From the NCBI GenBank assembly GCA_964532155.1, contig CAZHGN010000004.1:1-59061 (forward strand): DNA of 59,061 nt, written 5' to 3'. The stretch's first letter is position 1, and each line of letters opens with the position of its first letter. The DNA comes from HGM11416 sp964532155 (GTDB lineage: Bacteria > Bacillota > Clostridia > Christensenellales > Borkfalkiaceae). The position numbers and the translations under genes are program-made. Positions 35,138 to 44,492 of this stretch are shown here, one piece after another. The notes below the pieces were generated by a model. That model ran no database searches, was not told where the DNA came from, and saw only the letters and a program-made list of their open reading frames with translations.

Positions 35138-37822
35138 CTACTTTTTGGAGTTGTTTCGTTTGGTGCTAACGGCGCGCTGAACGGCTTTTATGCCCTCGAC
35201 TATGGGAATAACCGAGAGGGCGAGTCCGAGCGCGGCTAAATATTCGCCGATATCGATAACGGCAAATTCGAAGAGCGACGCGAGCGTCGGGATTTCGATA
35301 ACCGCGGCGGTGAGCAAGAAGGAAAGCGCCATCGATCCGAGAAGAAGTGCGTTGCGGCTTTTAATTTTAAAGATAGAGCCGCGTTGCGATCTCATGTTAT
35401 AAGAGTGAAAAATTTCCGCCATAGACATCGTTAAGAACGCCATCGTCATGCCTTGCGCTTCGGCGGTGCCGCAAGCGGGATCGAACATAACCTTGCTTCC
35501 GAGGAAATAGGCTAAGAGGGTGAGCACGGAGACCAAAACGCCCTGATAAACGGCGTCGAAGCCGAGACCGCCTGCGAATATTCCGTCCGAGCCGTTGCGC
35601 GGCGGCTTGGTCATAATATCGCTTTCCGTAGGCTCGGTGCCGAGCGCGAGTGCGGGCAAACAGTCGGTGATGAGGTTTATCCACAGCAAGTGCGGCGCTT
35701 TAAGCACGGTAAAACCGAGCATTTCGGCGGTAAATATGGTCAACACTTCGCTCATATTCGACGAGAGAAGGAATTGAATTGCCTTGCGAATATTGTCGTA
35801 AATGCGCCTGCCTTCGCCGACGGCGAAGACTATCGTTGCGAAGTTGTCGTCGGCGAGCACCATATCGGCTACGTTTTTGGTTACGTCCGTGCCGGTTATG
35901 CCCATTCCTATGCCTATATCCGCCGACTTTATGGACGGAGCGTCGTTTACTCCGTCGCCCGTCATAGCGGTTATCATTCCGCGCTTTTTCCACGCCGAAA
36001 CGATTCGCGTTTTGTGCTCGGGCTGAACGCGCGCGTATACCGAATATTTATCGATATTACGTTCGAGGTCCTCGTCGCTCATTTCGTTAAGCTCTGCGCC
36101 TGTAATAGCTTCCGTCGCGCTTTTTATAATTCCCAGCTCGCGCGCAATGGCGACGGCGGTGTCCTTGTGGTCGCCGGTTATCATAATCGGGCGTATGCCT
36201 GCGGTGCGACATTCTTTAATCGCTTCTTTCACTTCGGGGCGAATGGGATCGATCATTCCGCAAAGCCCTATAAAGGTGAGGTCTTTTTCGTTTTCTTCCA
36301 CGCAAACGCTCGTAGGTTCTTCGTCGTACGTTCTGTAAGCGCACGCAAGCACTCTCAGCGCCTGATCCGCCATAGCTTTGTTTTCGGCAAGGATTTGAGT
36401 TCTGCGGTCGTCGTCAAGGGGCGAAACGCCGTCGTTTAAAGCGATTTTCGTGCATAGGCGAAGAAGTTCGTCGGGCGCGCCCTTTACGTACTGCACGATT
36501 TTTCCGTTTTCCAAGTGGAAAGTGGACATCGCCTTTCGTCCCGAATCGAAGGGCAGTTCGTTTATGCGAGGCGAGCTTATCAGTAGTGCTTTTTTATCCA
36601 AGCCCTTTTTCGTTGCATAGTCCACGAGTGCGCATTCGGTTGGTTCGCCGACGGCTAAACCGTCTTCGTCGGGCATTGCGTCGTTGCAAAGAGTCATTGC
36701 CTTTGCGCAAAGCGCGCCGTTTTCGGTATAATCGCGCACGACGGTCATTTTGTTCTGTGTTAGCGTTCCGGTTTTATCCGAGCATATTATTTGCGTACAG
36801 CCGAGCGTTTCTACCGCCGTAAGCTTGCGTATTACCGCCGCGCGCTTGGACATTTTCGTAACGCCTATCGAAAGCGCTACCGTCACTACGGTGGACAAAC
36901 CTTCGGGAATAGCGGCGACCGCAAGGCTAACGGCTACCATAAAACTGTTTAAAACGGTGTGTTCCAAGAAGTCGGTTATATCTATATTCGTGCCGTTCGT
37001 AACGAGCGCTCTAACTATTCCGACGAGGAATATGACTGCGCAAATTCCTATAACGAGTTTGGTTAATATTTTAGAAAGTTGCGCGAGTTTTAACTGAAGG
37101 GGCGTTTTTTCTTCTTTAACGGCGCTGAGCGCGGATGCGATCTTGCCCATTTCTGTATCCATTCCGACGGCTGTAATGACGGCTTTCGCGCGGCCGTAAA
37201 CGACGGTGCTTCCCGAATAGACCATGTTCGCCCTATCGCCGAGGGCGACTTCGCCGTTTTTATCGCCGCTTAGCGCCCCAAGCCGTTTTTCGGCGGGCAG
37301 TGATTCGCCGGTGAGTGCCGCTTCTTCGCATTTGAGCGAGTTGCATTCGAAAATTCTTGCGTCGGCAGGCACTGCGTCGCCCGCTTCGAGGACGATTACG
37401 TCGCCTACTGTCAGCAGTTCGCTCTTAATAGTCGTTTGTTTGCCGTCGCGTATTACCTTGGACGTTGCCGCCGTCATTTCTTTTAGTGCGGACAGCGCTT
37501 TGTCGGCTTTGGATTCTTGAACAACGCCGAGCGTTGCGTTCAAAAGAATTACGAATAAAATAATAAAGACGTCGGTCGGCACTTCTTTTTCTATTATAGA
37601 AATAACTGCAGAAACGGCGGCGGCGACGATGAGAATAATGGTCATCGGATCTGCCATTTGTTGGAAAAACTTAACTACGAGCGGCGTTTTTTTGCCCTCT
37701 TCAAGTTTGTTTGCTCCATGTTCTGCAAGGCGTTTCTCGGCTTGTTCTAACGTCAAGCCGTCGGTGGAAGAGTCAAGCGCGCTTAGCGTTTCGGCTTCCG
37801 TTTGTAAATAATATTTTTTCAT
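35138..37822 (-). CDS. P2A-type P-type ATPase, likely Mn2+/Ca2+ exporter
   Basis: An 894-aa ATP-driven cation pump of the SERCA/PMR1 type. Visible: cation-ATPase N-terminus, LTGESLPAEK (actuator), PEGL in TM4, phosphorylation site CSDKTGTLTQNK, KGAPDEL, TGDGVNDAPS, and NLITDCLPALALG in TM6 with the conserved Asn/Asp ligands. Sequence alone suggests Ca2+, but the gene lies behind a yybP-ykoY-type manganese riboswitch, as does the YoaB pump of Lactococcus, so Mn2+ efflux is the better inference. The ATG at 37822 follows AGGAG; the frame opens further upstream at a TTG that overlaps the leader. Confidence 0.92.
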   Translation of the reverse strand: MKKYYLQTEAETLSALDSSTDGLTLEQAEKRLAEHGANKLEEGKKTPLVVKFFQQMADPMTIILIVAAAVSAVISIIEKEVPTDVFIILFVILLNATLGVVQESKADKALSALKEMTAATSKVIRDGKQTTIKSELLTVGDVIVLEAGDAVPADARIFECNSLKCEEAALTGESLPAEKRLGALSGDKNGEVALGDRANMVYSGSTVVYGRAKAVITAVGMDTEMGKIASALSAVKEEKTPLQLKLAQLSKILTKLVIGICAVIFLVGIVRALVTNGTNIDITDFLEHTVLNSFMVAVSLAVAAIPEGLSTVVTVALSIGVTKMSKRAAVIRKLTAVETLGCTQIICSDKTGTLTQNKMTVVRDYTENGALCAKAMTLCNDAMPDEDGLAVGEPTECALVDYATKKGLDKKALLISSPRINELPFDSGRKAMSTFHLENGKIVQYVKGAPDELLRLCTKIALNDGVSPLDDDRRTQILAENKAMADQALRVLACAYRTYDEEPTSVCVEENEKDLTFIGLCGMIDPIRPEVKEAIKECRTAGIRPIMITGDHKDTAVAIARELGIIKSATEAITGAELNEMSDEDLERNIDKYSVYARVQPEHKTRIVSAWKKRGMITAMTGDGVNDAPSIKSADIGIGMGITGTDVTKNVADMVLADDNFATIVFAVGEGRRIYDNIRKAIQFLLSSNMSEVLTIFTAEMLGFTVLKAPHLLWINLITDCLPALALGTEPTESDIMTKPPRNGSDGIFAGGLGFDAVYQGVLVSVLTLLAYFLGSKVMFDPACGTAEAQGMTMAFLTMSMAEIFHSYNMRSQRGSIFKIKSRNALLLGSMALSFLLTAAVIEIPTLASLFEFAVIDIGEYLAALGLALSVIPIVEGIKAVQRAVSTKRNNSKK

Positions 37823-37843
37823 ACCTACGCTCCTTTTTCGGTA

Positions 37844-37884
37844 CAAAAAAAGACTTTTGCAACCGAAAAGATTACAAAAGTCTT
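37844..37884 (-). terminator. Riboswitch-controlled terminator upstream of the P-type ATPase
   Basis: On the minus strand AAGACTTTTG (37875-37884) pairs perfectly with CAAAAGTCTT (37850-37859), followed by seven T. Its left arm overlaps the 3' strand of the aptamer P1 helix. Confidence 0.88.
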
Positions 37885-37983
37885 GCCGTTCCTAAAAAGT
37901 GCGCGTTACCGGACTTGCGGTCGTGATGACGATAACGCTAACGCATGCCTATTTACGGCGGTGCGTCGGCTACTCCCTTTTAC
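37875..37983 (-). ncRNA. yybP-ykoY (Mn2+) riboswitch aptamer
   Basis: On the minus strand the leader shows AAAAGGGAGTAGCCG (about 37983-37969), several internal hairpins, and GGCAAGACTTTT at the 3' side. These are the conserved loop elements (GGGAGTAGC and CAAGAC) and P1 pairing (AAAAG with CTTTT) of the yybP-ykoY class. Mn2+ binding should hold P1 together and stop the downstream terminator forming, giving an ON switch for the pump. Confidence 0.85.
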
Positions 37984-37989
37984 GAACAT

Positions 37990-38018
37990 ATTATATTCGT
38001 ATTTAGTTTGTTTGTCAA
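37990..38018 (-). promoter_or_regulatory. Consensus sigma-A promoter of the Mn riboswitch transcript
   Basis: On the minus strand TTGACA (38013-38018), 17-bp spacer, TATAAT (37990-37995): a perfect consensus. Transcription starts just before the aptamer. Confidence 0.92.
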
Positions 38019-38172
38019 CCGCTAACGTAAGTTTTTTACCAATAAATTATCAACCATCATTGAAAAGGTTTTTCTCGATCCGTGCCCGTTAGCCAAGTGC
38101 AACGCGCTTGCGAAATATGGTTGTCGATAATTGCTTGCGATTATCTAAAGTGCCGTTAACGCACCTATAGCC

Positions 38173-40197
38173 TTACTTTTTTGTTATTTTAATCAGTCTG
38201 AAATCAAAATCGAAAAATTCGATACGCGTGCTTCCGTCCATATTTACGGGTTGACCGCTTTCAAGGTCGGTTGCCGAGGAATAAATCGACGTTATGCAAG
38301 CTTGCTCGCGTATATTCTTTTTAAGGCAACAGACGATAGCCAAAATATCGTCGGCTGTTTCGTAATAACTTAGTTTAACGTGCGGTGCGCCGCTTACCGA
38401 AACGGGCGCGTTTTCTTGCTTTTCGTAATAAGGGTGAAAAACCGCTTTTTTATTTATATACTCTTCAAAAATATTCCACACTACGGACATTAACTCTAAC
38501 GGTTCGCCTATTCCGTTGGGCTTGGGCAGTGTTCCGAACGGGAGGGCTAACGAAAGGGCTTGTCTGAAATTCCAAGCGGGTGGATTCGAATAACACAGCG
38601 CAAAAACGGGTATACCGGTGCAACTGCCGGAATATTGCGTTCTTAAAAGGGGTTCGGGTACTTCGTCGAGAGTGCCGTTAAGCAATCGCGCTTGGAAAAA
38701 TTCTCCGTCCCATACCGAAGAAGTGTAGGCGAGAGTTGCAAGGTTCATTGCGCCGCTCGGGTGGACGTTTATAATTAAACCGCGCTCGCTTGAAAAAGCG
38801 TGTAGTTTTTTCATAAAATCGCGCATGGCGTAGACGGCGTGCGTACCATGCAGTTCTCCGTCTTTATAAAAACCGCAACCGTGTTCTACGTTTTTACATA
38901 TAATGGGCCAAACGGTTCCGTCAAGGTAAAAGCCGTCGAAATTGAATTTTTTCTGCAAAGCCGTCAAACCGTTGAAGAATATATCGTTCCATTCGTTGTT
39001 TAGGCAAACCGGTAAATCTCTTTGTGCGGGATACCTAAAGTAGTGCCAAGCTAAATTTTCGGTATCGCTTATTCTTAAGAATTTTTTTCCGTATTTTGCA
39101 AATAACGGCGAAAGGGAACTTATTTCGTAGCCGAAATAAGGAACGATTTTTATGCCTCGTTCGTGGCAAGCGGCGACCAATTTTTCGAGTCTTGCGGCTG
39201 TTTCGTCGTTTACGACGATTCCGTTTTGAAAATCGTTCCAGGTTTCGTGAACGTATAATACCTTAACGCCTAATCTTTTAATGCGGTCGAGCCTTATTTC
39301 GGTTGAGTTTTCATCCATGGGCTCCCAAAGATAATCGTAATCGTTCTTGTCGTAGCAGGAAATATGCAAGTTGCGCTCGAAGCCGTTCGTTATATTCCAT
39401 TTTTTTATCGGTAAAGTTTGAATCCCGAAGCGGAAGGACAGCGGCAGCGTGTGAAGAGTCCATTCTTCGGCGGTATCGGCAAGGTATTCGTCGGGAATTT
39501 TCCACGCCTCGGGTGCTTTGTCGATGAGTTTAACGCGCAATACGTATTCGTTTTCGTTGTTAATTATCTCGAATGCTTTTTTGTTGTCGCCGTAAACGAA
39601 ATCACGGTCGTTTTCAAAAAATAAGCCCACGCCGCAATCGTCGCCTAAAACGAGCACTTGATTTTTAAAGCCGCAGCAAAGGTGTTTTTCGGGAAGATAA
39701 TCGGCAATTTTAAGCGCGTCGTTGCCTATCGTTTCGCCGTCTCGCACATAGTGTCCGTAAGGGAATAAATGAGAGAACTTTACGTGCTCTTTTTTTAACG
39801 GAATCTCGAGGTATAGGGCGTTTAATTGATGTTTTTTTCTTTTTTTGCCGTATAATCCCAAGTTTTCCAGCATTCCGTAAGGTCCGCGCGGCATAACCGA
39901 AAGAGTTACGTCTAAAAGTCCGTCTTCTTCTATTTTCGTAACAGCGTTAACTATTGTCAAACCGTGCTCCGTACACGAAGAAAGAAAGGTCGCCCCTTCG
40001 AATTCGGAACGATAAAACGCGACGTTATCCATTACGAACGATTCGTCTCCGTCACGGCAAACGATTCTTATAGGCGAGGATAATAAATCTTTTCCGTTTG
40101 CGTTTATTTGCGTAGGCAACGGCGATTTATCGGTAAAATCGTACCTTTTGCATTCGGTTTTTACAAGGTATTCGTTTTCTTTTTTTTCGATTATCAT
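38173..40197 (-). CDS. Cytosolic glycoside-hydrolase-like protein (GH123/DUF6067-like TIM barrel)
   Basis: A 674-aa protein without signal peptide or TM. A beta-rich N-terminal half (to about 270) is followed by a TIM-barrel-like half: RIKRLGVKVLYVHETWNDF, GIKIVPYFGYEISS, FDGFYLDGTVWP, CKNVEHGCGFYKDG, GLIINVHPSG, SSVWDGEFF. The YLDG and C-N-x-x-HGCG motifs resemble GH123/DUF6067 proteins. A C-terminal beta domain closes it. The ATG at 40197 follows GGAG by nine bases; the TTG ten codons upstream is rejected. Substrate unknown, possibly an imported glycan fragment. Confidence 0.65.
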   Translation of the reverse strand: MIIEKKENEYLVKTECKRYDFTDKSPLPTQINANGKDLLSSPIRIVCRDGDESFVMDNVAFYRSEFEGATFLSSCTEHGLTIVNAVTKIEEDGLLDVTLSVMPRGPYGMLENLGLYGKKRKKHQLNALYLEIPLKKEHVKFSHLFPYGHYVRDGETIGNDALKIADYLPEKHLCCGFKNQVLVLGDDCGVGLFFENDRDFVYGDNKKAFEIINNENEYVLRVKLIDKAPEAWKIPDEYLADTAEEWTLHTLPLSFRFGIQTLPIKKWNITNGFERNLHISCYDKNDYDYLWEPMDENSTEIRLDRIKRLGVKVLYVHETWNDFQNGIVVNDETAARLEKLVAACHERGIKIVPYFGYEISSLSPLFAKYGKKFLRISDTENLAWHYFRYPAQRDLPVCLNNEWNDIFFNGLTALQKKFNFDGFYLDGTVWPIICKNVEHGCGFYKDGELHGTHAVYAMRDFMKKLHAFSSERGLIINVHPSGAMNLATLAYTSSVWDGEFFQARLLNGTLDEVPEPLLRTQYSGSCTGIPVFALCYSNPPAWNFRQALSLALPFGTLPKPNGIGEPLELMSVVWNIFEEYINKKAVFHPYYEKQENAPVSVSGAPHVKLSYYETADDILAIVCCLKKNIREQACITSIYSSATDLESGQPVNMDGSTRIEFFDFDFRLIKITKK

Positions 40198-40269
40198 AAA
40201 TTCGTACTCCGTCTTTAACAGGCGCAAGAATTTGTCGTTCGATAAGCCCGACGCATTCTTTTTAACGCT

Positions 40270-40298
40270 ATTTTACATTATGTCGTCTTTTTTGTCAA
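40270..40298 (-). promoter_or_regulatory. Sigma-A promoter of the glycoside-hydrolase-like gene
   Basis: On the minus strand TTGACA (40293-40298), 17-bp spacer, TAAAAT (40270-40275). Confidence 0.82.
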
Positions 40299-40370
40299 TA
40301 CAGTTGTGTTTTTTTTGCATTTATGCGACGGTTTTTAAAGGTAAAAGGTTTGTTGCAACCGTGCAAAGCG

Positions 40371-40400
40371 TTGACAAAAAGACCTATTCGGGATTATAAT
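40371..40400 (+). promoter_or_regulatory. Sigma-A promoter of the M18 aminopeptidase
   Basis: TTGACA (40371-40376), 18-bp spacer, TATAAT (40395-40400). It also shows that the longer in-frame start at 40323 is not used. Confidence 0.82.
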
Positions 40401-40487
40401 TTAACGGTAAATAAGAACGGTGCGCGGCTCGTTTATGCGGATTGCCGTTATATGCGAGCCCGCGATGCGCCGAAAAGGGAGCAAAAT

Positions 40488-41852
40488 ATGAAAGAATACA
40501 AAAGAACGAACGTATACGAAGTAGCCGATGAAAAACTCGTTTCTAAGATTTTTGACTTTGCCGAAGGGTATAAGAAATTTCTCGACGAGGGCAAGACCGA
40601 GCGCGAAGCTTGCTCGGTGCTTTTGCAAAAGGCGATAGCAAGCGGATATAAGCCGTTCGAATTCGGAATGAAATACGCGCCGGGCGACAGGCTTTATTAT
40701 AACAACCGCGGCAAAAATCTTTTTCTTATCAAAATAGGTACCGCGGATATTGCTAAAGCCGGCATAAGAATCGTTGCTTCTCACATCGACAATCCGAGGT
40801 TGGATTTAAAGCAAGTGCCTTTTTACGAAAAGGACGATATTGCTTTTGCAAAAACGCACTATTACGGCGGTATAAGAAAATATCAGTGGACGGCTATTCC
40901 GCTCGCGTTGCACGGCGTTGTCGCGCTGACCGACGGAACGGTTAAGAACGTCGTCGTCGGCGAGGACGAGGGCGACCCCGTCTTCTACGTGAGCGATTTG
41001 CTTCCGCACCTTGCCGCAAAACAAAGCGCCAAGCCGTTATCCGAGGCTATCGCGGGGGAAAACCTCAATATTTGGCTGGGTAACATTCCTTACGGCGAAA
41101 AGGACGACGACAAGACGGTAAAGAAAAATCTTCTTAAAATTCTTTGGGATAAATACGGCATCGAGGAAGAGGATTTCTTAAGCGCCGAAATGTCCGTCGT
41201 TCCTGCGTTTAAGGCGAAAGACGTCGGTTTCGATCGCGCGCTCGTGGGTGCTTACGGTCACGACGACCGCGTTTGCTCATATGCGGCGCAAGCGGCTATT
41301 TTCGACGAGCAGAGCAACGAAAACACGGCTATCGTGGCGCTTGTCGACAAGGAAGAAATCGGAAGCGAGGGCAATACCGGTATGCAGTGCGTGCTGTTTG
41401 CCGATATCGTCGACGACATTTGCCGTTCGTTCGGCGCGTCGTCCGCGCTTGTAAGATCTAAATCGATGTGTTTGTCCGCCGACGTAAACGCTTGTTACGA
41501 TCCCAATTTCCCCGACGTTTCCGAAAAGAACAATTCCACTCTTCTTTCGTGCGGGGCGGGCATTACCAAGTTTACGGGCGCACGCGGAAAGAGCGGTTCT
41601 AACGATGCGTCTGCGGAATTTCTTGCCTTTATCCGCAAACTGTTTAACGACAACGGCGTTATATGGCAGACCGGAGAACTCGGCAAGGTGGACTGCGGCG
41701 GTGGCGGAACGATCGCCAAATACGTCGCGAAACTTAATATAGATACTGTCGATATAGGCGTGCCCGTAGTTTCGATGCATTCGCCTTTCGAGGTTATTTC
41801 TAAAGCCGATCTTTACGAAAACTATCTTGCGTTCCGCGCTTTTATAAAATAA
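40488..41852 (+). CDS. M18 family metallo-aminopeptidase
   Basis: Removes N-terminal (typically acidic or neutral) residues from peptides with two metal ions in the cytosol. Signatures in order: ASHIDNPRLDLK (metal His/Asp), AYGHDDRVCSYAA, VALVDKEEIGSEGNTGMQ (catalytic Glu and ligand), ADVNACYDPNFP and GVPVVSMHSPFEVISK (last His). At 454 aa it is a normal length. The ATG at 40488 follows GGGAG. Confidence 0.93.
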   Translation: MKEYKRTNVYEVADEKLVSKIFDFAEGYKKFLDEGKTEREACSVLLQKAIASGYKPFEFGMKYAPGDRLYYNNRGKNLFLIKIGTADIAKAGIRIVASHIDNPRLDLKQVPFYEKDDIAFAKTHYYGGIRKYQWTAIPLALHGVVALTDGTVKNVVVGEDEGDPVFYVSDLLPHLAAKQSAKPLSEAIAGENLNIWLGNIPYGEKDDDKTVKKNLLKILWDKYGIEEEDFLSAEMSVVPAFKAKDVGFDRALVGAYGHDDRVCSYAAQAAIFDEQSNENTAIVALVDKEEIGSEGNTGMQCVLFADIVDDICRSFGASSALVRSKSMCLSADVNACYDPNFPDVSEKNNSTLLSCGAGITKFTGARGKSGSNDASAEFLAFIRKLFNDNGVIWQTGELGKVDCGGGGTIAKYVAKLNIDTVDIGVPVVSMHSPFEVISKADLYENYLAFRAFIK

Positions 41853-41994
41853 AACGCGGTAACGGCGGCTATTAAAAACCGTAATCGGCAAAAAACGAAA
41901 GCCAAAACTGCCGTTTAACGGCATAAAACGGTAGTAAAACTATTTCGCGCGGTTAAAAAACGGAGGCGGTCGGCGCCGTCGGCGGAGGCTTAAT

Positions 41995-43203
41995 ATGAAA
42001 TCTTTAAAGGAACTTTACAGAATAGGATTCGGACCTTCGTCCTCGCACACGATGGCTATTTATTCGGCTTGCGAAAGAATCGCTTGCGAAAACGGCGAGA
42101 GTACGGAATATTCCGTAGAACTTTACGGTTCGCTTGCCTACACCGGCAAGGGGCACGGCACGGACGCCGTCATTCGGCGCGCTTTGGGCGAAAAAACCAA
42201 GGTTAAATTCGTTCGTTCGGGCGGAGGAATATCGCATCCGAATACCATGCGCGTTTACGCTTCGCTTAAAGGCGAGGTAAAAACTTACGAGGTAATAAGC
42301 CTTGGTGGGGGAGCGTTTTCGATAGACGGAAAGCGCGATGGCGGCGAAGAGGTTTATCCGCTTAACACTTTTTCGGCTATAAAAGAGTATTGCGACGGCA
42401 AAAACGTTCGGCTGTGCGACTTCGTTTACGAATGCGAGCCGTATATAAAAGATTATTTACTGCTCGTTTGGCAAAAAATGCAAAAGAGCGTGGAGGACGG
42501 ACTAAAGGCGACCGGCGTTTTGCCCGGCGGACTTAATATCGAGCGCAAGGCGAAGTATTTATACGAGCAAATAAGCGTTTTCGAGTCTGCCGAAACGATC
42601 GAAAATATGCTCGTTTGTTCTTACGCATTCGCCGTTGCCGAGCAGAACGCGTCGTTTGGCGAAGTGGTTACCGCGCCTACTTGCGGAGCGAGCGGCGTAT
42701 TACCTGCATGTCTAACTTATATGCGCAACAAGCACGGCTTTTCGGACGAAGAGATCGTAGACGCGCTTGCAACGGCGGGGCTTGTGGGGAATATAATTAA
42801 AACAAACGCATCCATTTCCGGTGCGGAATGCGGATGTCAAGCCGAAATCGGCAGTGCTTGTTCGATGGCGAGCGCCGCTCTTGCCGAATTGTTCAAAATG
42901 ACGTCCGATCAAATAGAGTATGCCGCCGAGGTTGCAATGGAACATTATCTCGGTCTTACGTGCGATCCCATAAAGGGGTTGGTGCAAATACCGTGCATAG
43001 AGCGCAACGCCGTTGCGGCAATGCGTGCGATAAACGCCCTTAGTCTTGCTAAGTTTTTGACCGAAACTCGCAAAATTTCTTTCGACGAAATAGTCCATAC
43101 GATGTACGTTACAGGGAAAGATTTAAGCAGGCTTTATAAAGAGACGGCGCGCGGCGGTCTTGCAAAGGTTTATAAAGGGCTTAAAAAGAACGGTAAAAAA
43201 TAA
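41995..43203 (+). CDS. sdaA: L-serine ammonia-lyase (iron-sulfur serine dehydratase), single chain
   Basis: Deaminates L-serine to pyruvate and ammonia with an oxygen-sensitive 4Fe-4S cluster. The beta part comes first (YRIGFGPSSSHTM, VKFVRSGGGISHPNTMRV) and the alpha part follows (APTCGASGVLPAC, GAECGCQAEIGSACSMASAAL, GLTCDPIKGLVQIPCIERNA). At 402 aa it is shorter than the E. coli enzyme (about 454) but has both parts. Pyruvate made here could feed the PFOR. Confidence 0.93.
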   Translation: MKSLKELYRIGFGPSSSHTMAIYSACERIACENGESTEYSVELYGSLAYTGKGHGTDAVIRRALGEKTKVKFVRSGGGISHPNTMRVYASLKGEVKTYEVISLGGGAFSIDGKRDGGEEVYPLNTFSAIKEYCDGKNVRLCDFVYECEPYIKDYLLLVWQKMQKSVEDGLKATGVLPGGLNIERKAKYLYEQISVFESAETIENMLVCSYAFAVAEQNASFGEVVTAPTCGASGVLPACLTYMRNKHGFSDEEIVDALATAGLVGNIIKTNASISGAECGCQAEIGSACSMASAALAELFKMTSDQIEYAAEVAMEHYLGLTCDPIKGLVQIPCIERNAVAAMRAINALSLAKFLTETRKISFDEIVHTMYVTGKDLSRLYKETARGGLAKVYKGLKKNGKK

Positions 43204-43217
43204 TTAAAAGTGGTGAT

Positions 43218-43240
43218 AATCGACTTATAGGTCGATATTA
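43218..43240. repeat. Intergenic motif copy 4 (near-full palindrome)
   Basis: AATCGACTTATAGGTCGATA plus TTA, an imperfect palindrome in the 48-bp gap between sdaA and the CDF gene. Confidence 0.65.
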
Positions 43241-43251
43241 CGGTAAAAATA

Positions 43252-44421
43252 ATGTTTTCGTTGCTTGCAAAAATCTTTATAAAAGACGGAAAAAATTATA
43301 AAAATCCCGAAGTGCGGGAAAAATACGGCACGTTGTCCGGCGTGCTCGGCGTCTTTTTGAACGTCGTCTTATTCATAGGAAAGCTCGTCGTTGGAATGCT
43401 TTGCGGTTCGATTTCCGTTACCGCCGACGCTTTTAACAATCTCGGCGACGCCGCTTCTTCGGTCGTTACCTTCATCGGCTTCAAGCTTGCCGCAAAACCG
43501 ACGGACGGAGAACATCCGTTCGGACACGGCAGAATGGAATATGTTGCCGGACTCGCCGTTTCCATGCTTATCATTACGGTCGGTTTGGAGCTTGCGAAAA
43601 GTTCGGTAAAGGGGATAATCGATCCCGTTTCGCCCGAATTTTCATATTGGGCGGTGGCGGTATTGGTTGCTTCCGTGCTTGTAAAACTTTATATGTTTTA
43701 TTATAACAAGACGACGGCAAAAAAGATAGATTCCGCGGCTATGTCCGCCGTTGCGCTCGACAGCATAACCGATTGTGTTGCTACGATAGCCGTTCTTCTT
43801 TCGCTCGTTTTATACAAACTTTTTGCTTGGCAGATAGACGCCGTTTGCGGTCTCGTCGTTGCGGTGTTCATACTTTACAACGGTTTTCGTCCGGCGAAGG
43901 AAACTATTGGCTTGCTTCTCGGAAAAGTTCCCGAAAAGGAACTTACCGAACGCATTTATAATGCCGTCGTCGCTCATTCAGAAATAATAGGCGTGCACGA
44001 TCTTATGGTGCACGATTACGGTCCCGGTCGCAGATTTATTTCTCTGCATGCCGAAGTCGATTCTCGGTCGGATATTATGCTCGCGCACGATAAAATCGAC
44101 AATGTAGAACGCGAACTCGAGCAAAAATTCGGTTGCATAGCGGTTATCCACATGGATCCCGTGCTCGTAGGCGATGAAAAAACGGACAGATTAAAGGCGC
44201 TCGTGTGCAAAATCGTCGCGGATATCGACGGCGAATGCTCGGTGCACGATTTCAGAATAGTCGACGGGCGCACGCATACCAATCTCATATTCGACGTTCT
44301 TATTCCGCAAGACTGCAAGATCGATTCTTTAAGCATGAAAAATCAAATAAAAGAGCGCGTAAAAGAGGTTTCGCCTGATTATCACGTCGTTTGCCAAATA
44401 GAAAAATCTTTCGTGGAATAA
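43252..44421 (+). CDS. Cation diffusion facilitator, probably Mn2+-type
   Basis: A 389-aa proton-coupled metal exporter with six TM helices and a C-terminal cytoplasmic ferredoxin-like domain. TM2 carries ADAFNNLGDAASS (N-x3-D) and TM5 carries VALDSITD (D-x3-D), the Asn/Asp site associated with manganese CDFs such as MntE/MneP, in contrast to the His-containing Zn2+ type. An additional C-terminal stretch after residue 310 is longer than minimal CDFs. The ATG has no good Shine-Dalgarno and starts 12 bases after a palindrome. Confidence 0.85.
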   Translation: MFSLLAKIFIKDGKNYKNPEVREKYGTLSGVLGVFLNVVLFIGKLVVGMLCGSISVTADAFNNLGDAASSVVTFIGFKLAAKPTDGEHPFGHGRMEYVAGLAVSMLIITVGLELAKSSVKGIIDPVSPEFSYWAVAVLVASVLVKLYMFYYNKTTAKKIDSAAMSAVALDSITDCVATIAVLLSLVLYKLFAWQIDAVCGLVVAVFILYNGFRPAKETIGLLLGKVPEKELTERIYNAVVAHSEIIGVHDLMVHDYGPGRRFISLHAEVDSRSDIMLAHDKIDNVERELEQKFGCIAVIHMDPVLVGDEKTDRLKALVCKIVADIDGECSVHDFRIVDGRTHTNLIFDVLIPQDCKIDSLSMKNQIKERVKEVSPDYHVVCQIEKSFVE

Positions 44422-44437
44422 CAAAAAATTAAAACTA

Positions 44438-44472
44438 ACCGCCTTATCTTCGTACGGAAGAGGCGGTTTTTT
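44438..44472. terminator. Terminator between convergent CDF and spmB genes
   Basis: ACCGCCT (44438-44444) pairs with AGGCGGT (44461-44467), with an inner CTTC/GAAG stem, then six T. The mirrored A-rich left side could serve the minus strand weakly. Confidence 0.85.
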
Positions 44473-44492
44473 AAGTGCCAAAACACGGCGGC

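Noticed and set aside
35138..37822. Plain Ca2+-ATPase annotation
   Set aside because: The family motif alone fits Ca2+, but the Mn2+ riboswitch in its leader makes Mn2+ (or Mn2+/Ca2+) more likely.
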